Program-made: the position numbers and the translations under genes
Notes under the pieces: model-generated
Seen by the model: the letters and a program-made list of their open reading frames with translations, nothing else
What the model was told of the DNA's origin: nothing
The model's database searches: none
Assembly: GCA_950295325.1 (NCBI GenBank)
Contig: OX485808.1
Span: 35,053,180 to 35,117,179 of the forward strand
Length of the DNA stretch: 64,000 bases
Reading direction: 5' to 3'
DNA from: Polytrichum commune
Lineage: Eukaryota > Streptophyta > Polytrichopsida > Polytrichales > Polytrichaceae
In this document: positions 62,405 through 64,000 of the stretch, piece by piece
Numbering within the stretch: the stretch's first letter is position 1
Layout of the letters: each line of letters opens with the position of its first letter

Positions 62405-63335
62405 TTTTTTGGGGGATGAGGCACATGCCTCACCCTTATGAAACAAATTCTAAGTTTTTTGAATTTCTTTTTTTGGGGTGAGACACATCCCTCACCCTCT
62501 TTGAAAAATCTGAATATCTTCTTAAACTTGTGCTTAGAGGTGACGCACATGCCTCACCCTTATGAAACAAAATTCTAAATTTCTTTAATTTCTTTTTTTG
62601 GGGTGAGACACATCCCTCACCCTGCTTGAAAAATTTGAATTTCTCCTTAAGCTTGTGCTTAGAAGTAAGGCACATGTCATACCCTTATGAAATAAAATTC
62701 TATGTTTTGAATTTGTTTTTTTTTGGTGAGGCACATGCCTCACCCTTATGAAATAAAATTCTATGTTTTGAATTTGTTTTTTTCGGGTGGGGCACATGCC
62801 TCACTCTCCTTGAGAAATCTGAATTTCTCCCTAAGGTTATATTTAGAGGTGAAGCATATGCCTCACCCTTATGAAACAAAATTCTAAGTTTTGAAGGTGA
62901 GTCACATGCCTCACCATCCTTGATAAATCTGAAATTCTCCTTAAGATTGTGCTTAAAGGTGAGGCACATGCCTCACCCTTATGAAACAAAATTCTATGTT
63001 TTGAAGGTGGGGCACATGCCTCACCTCTTTGAGAAATTTGAATTTCTCCTTAAGGTTGTGCTTAGAGTTGAGGCACATGCCTCACCCTTATAAAATAAAA
63101 TTCTATGTTTTGAATTTGTTTTTTTCGGGTGAGACACATGCCTCACCCTCTTTGAAAAATCTAAATTTCTCCTTAAGCTTGTGCTTAGAGGTGAGGCTCA
63201 TGCCTCACCCTTATGAAACAAAATTATATGTTTTGAATTTATTTTTTTGGGGTGGGGCACGTGGTTCACCCTTCTTGAGAAATTTGAATTTTTCCTTAAG
63301 CTAGTGCTTAGAGGTAAGGCACATGCTTCATCCTT
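62405..63335. repeat. Tandem array B: about sixteen palindromes in alternating ~60-bp units
   Basis: Cores GGTGAGGCACATGCCTCACC (perfect 20-bp palindrome in the best copies) recur near 62415, 62478, 62538, 62601, 62665, 62728, 62787, 62851, 62897, 62959, 63007, 63069, 63127, 63190, 63251 and 63313. Two spacer types mostly alternate: one with TTATGAAACAAAATTC, the other with GAATTTCTCCTTAAG and GTGCTTAGAG. The repeat unit is therefore about 125 bp. Confidence 0.95.
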
Positions 63336-63501
63336 AGTGAGAAAATCGATTTTTGTTGTGATTGCTTGAAAAGTAATGTGTTTAGAGGATATTTTTATGT
63401 CTTGAAAATGATTTATGTGTGCTTGAATGAAGTGAGGTTGGAGGTGATATTATGCGGGACAAGGAGGTCGGCCTTCTAGGCCCCCCCCCCCGAATAAACA
63501 T

Positions 63502-63765
63502 TTGAATCTTTCGAATGTTTTTAAGGATTATGGATGGTTTCTCATACACGATGACAAACATGTACTCCTAAAGATTTCTACTTATCTGTGGATGGAGAAC
63601 AAAATATGGTGTTCTAAAGCATGGTCCAAAGAAGAAATTGTTCAAAAAATTGTTATTCATGCCTATACACAAGATCTTGTTAAATACAAATATGTTGAAC
63701 GAAGTTTTGGACACAATCATGATGAAGAACTTGAAGTAAATGCTAGTATATTTGGAGCAACATAG
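63502..63765 (+). CDS. Hypothetical short ORF (87 aa)
   Basis: Begins at ATG 63502 with a hydrophilic sequence containing WSKEEIVQKIVIHAY and ends at TAG; a coding-like frame with an IRKNMFSLGL-like phrase continues past the stop (to about 63850). I do not recognise the family. It may be a relic or the edge of a gene extending beyond the window. Confidence 0.25.
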   Translation: MNLSNVFKDYGWFLIHDDKHVLLKISTYLWMENKIWCSKAWSKEEIVQKIVIHAYTQDLVKYKYVERSFGHNHDEELEVNASIFGAT

Positions 63766-64000
63766 TTTGAAGAATATGCATTGGTACATCCAGATATACG
63801 AAAAAATATGTTTTCTCTAGGTTTAGGTTTAGACTCTTTGGATGGTTAAAATTATTTTAGTTCATATTTGTATTTTATTATATATATATATATATAGTTT
63901 GGAAATAAAAATATTTGTTATAAATATTATATATTGATATTTCAATATAAGATGACACAAGTATGTCGTTATTTTTTTTTGGAGCCATCTACTTCAATAT

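Noticed and set aside
61019..63335. CRISPR-like regular repeats
   Set aside because: Units are tandem with repeated, not unique, spacers, in a plant-like nuclear setting; no cas genes.

Overview
The window looks like nuclear DNA of a streptophyte: a charophyte alga or an early-diverging land plant. The conserved genes read as plant proteins (SEC11 tail, MEMO1-like, PLAC8, ankyrin-CbxX/CfqX ATPase) and are cut by several GT-AG introns. The surrounding DNA is AT-rich and full of transposon relics, including Tc1-type DD34E and pogo/Tigger-type elements that are uncommon in flowering plants. I cannot name the species.

Layout. 160-518 (+): last two exons of the signal peptidase catalytic subunit SEC11. 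4437-7667 (+): an eight-exon MEMO1-like gene. 8690-10620 (-): a PLAC8 gene with a truncated tandem copy of its 3' part. 10.7-19.4 kb: no intact gene; LINE scraps, short repeats, and an inverted-repeat element holding a perfect 76-bp palindrome. 19.4-20.5 kb (-): a decayed protein-coding relic. 20616-23564 (+): a three-exon AAA+ ATPase whose architecture resembles the large fungal DUF7025-AAA family. 23627-26140: two TTA-flanked elements inserted back to back. 26-33 kb: repeats. 33143-36107 (-): a six-exon ankyrin plus CbxX/CfqX-type AAA gene. 36-44.8 kb: several small DNA transposons with clear terminal inverted repeats (TIRs) and target-site duplications (TSDs). 44865-51423: a 6.6-kb hAT element with a perfect 8-bp TSD and a broken ZNF862/KIAA1586-like transposase; two solo LTRs and a 1.1-kb Harbinger-like element are nested inside it. 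54234-55805: a Tc1-type element. 56709-58098: a pogo/Tigger-type element. 61.0-63.3 kb: two tandem arrays built on one palindromic core.

The host genes do not form a pathway: ER protein processing, a metal-binding MEMO protein, a Cys-rich membrane protein and two AAA+ ATPases. The strongest themes are the fungal-like AAA gene and the readable insertion history of the transposons. Exon limits are inferred from splice consensus, reading phase and remembered family sequence; no alignment was run.
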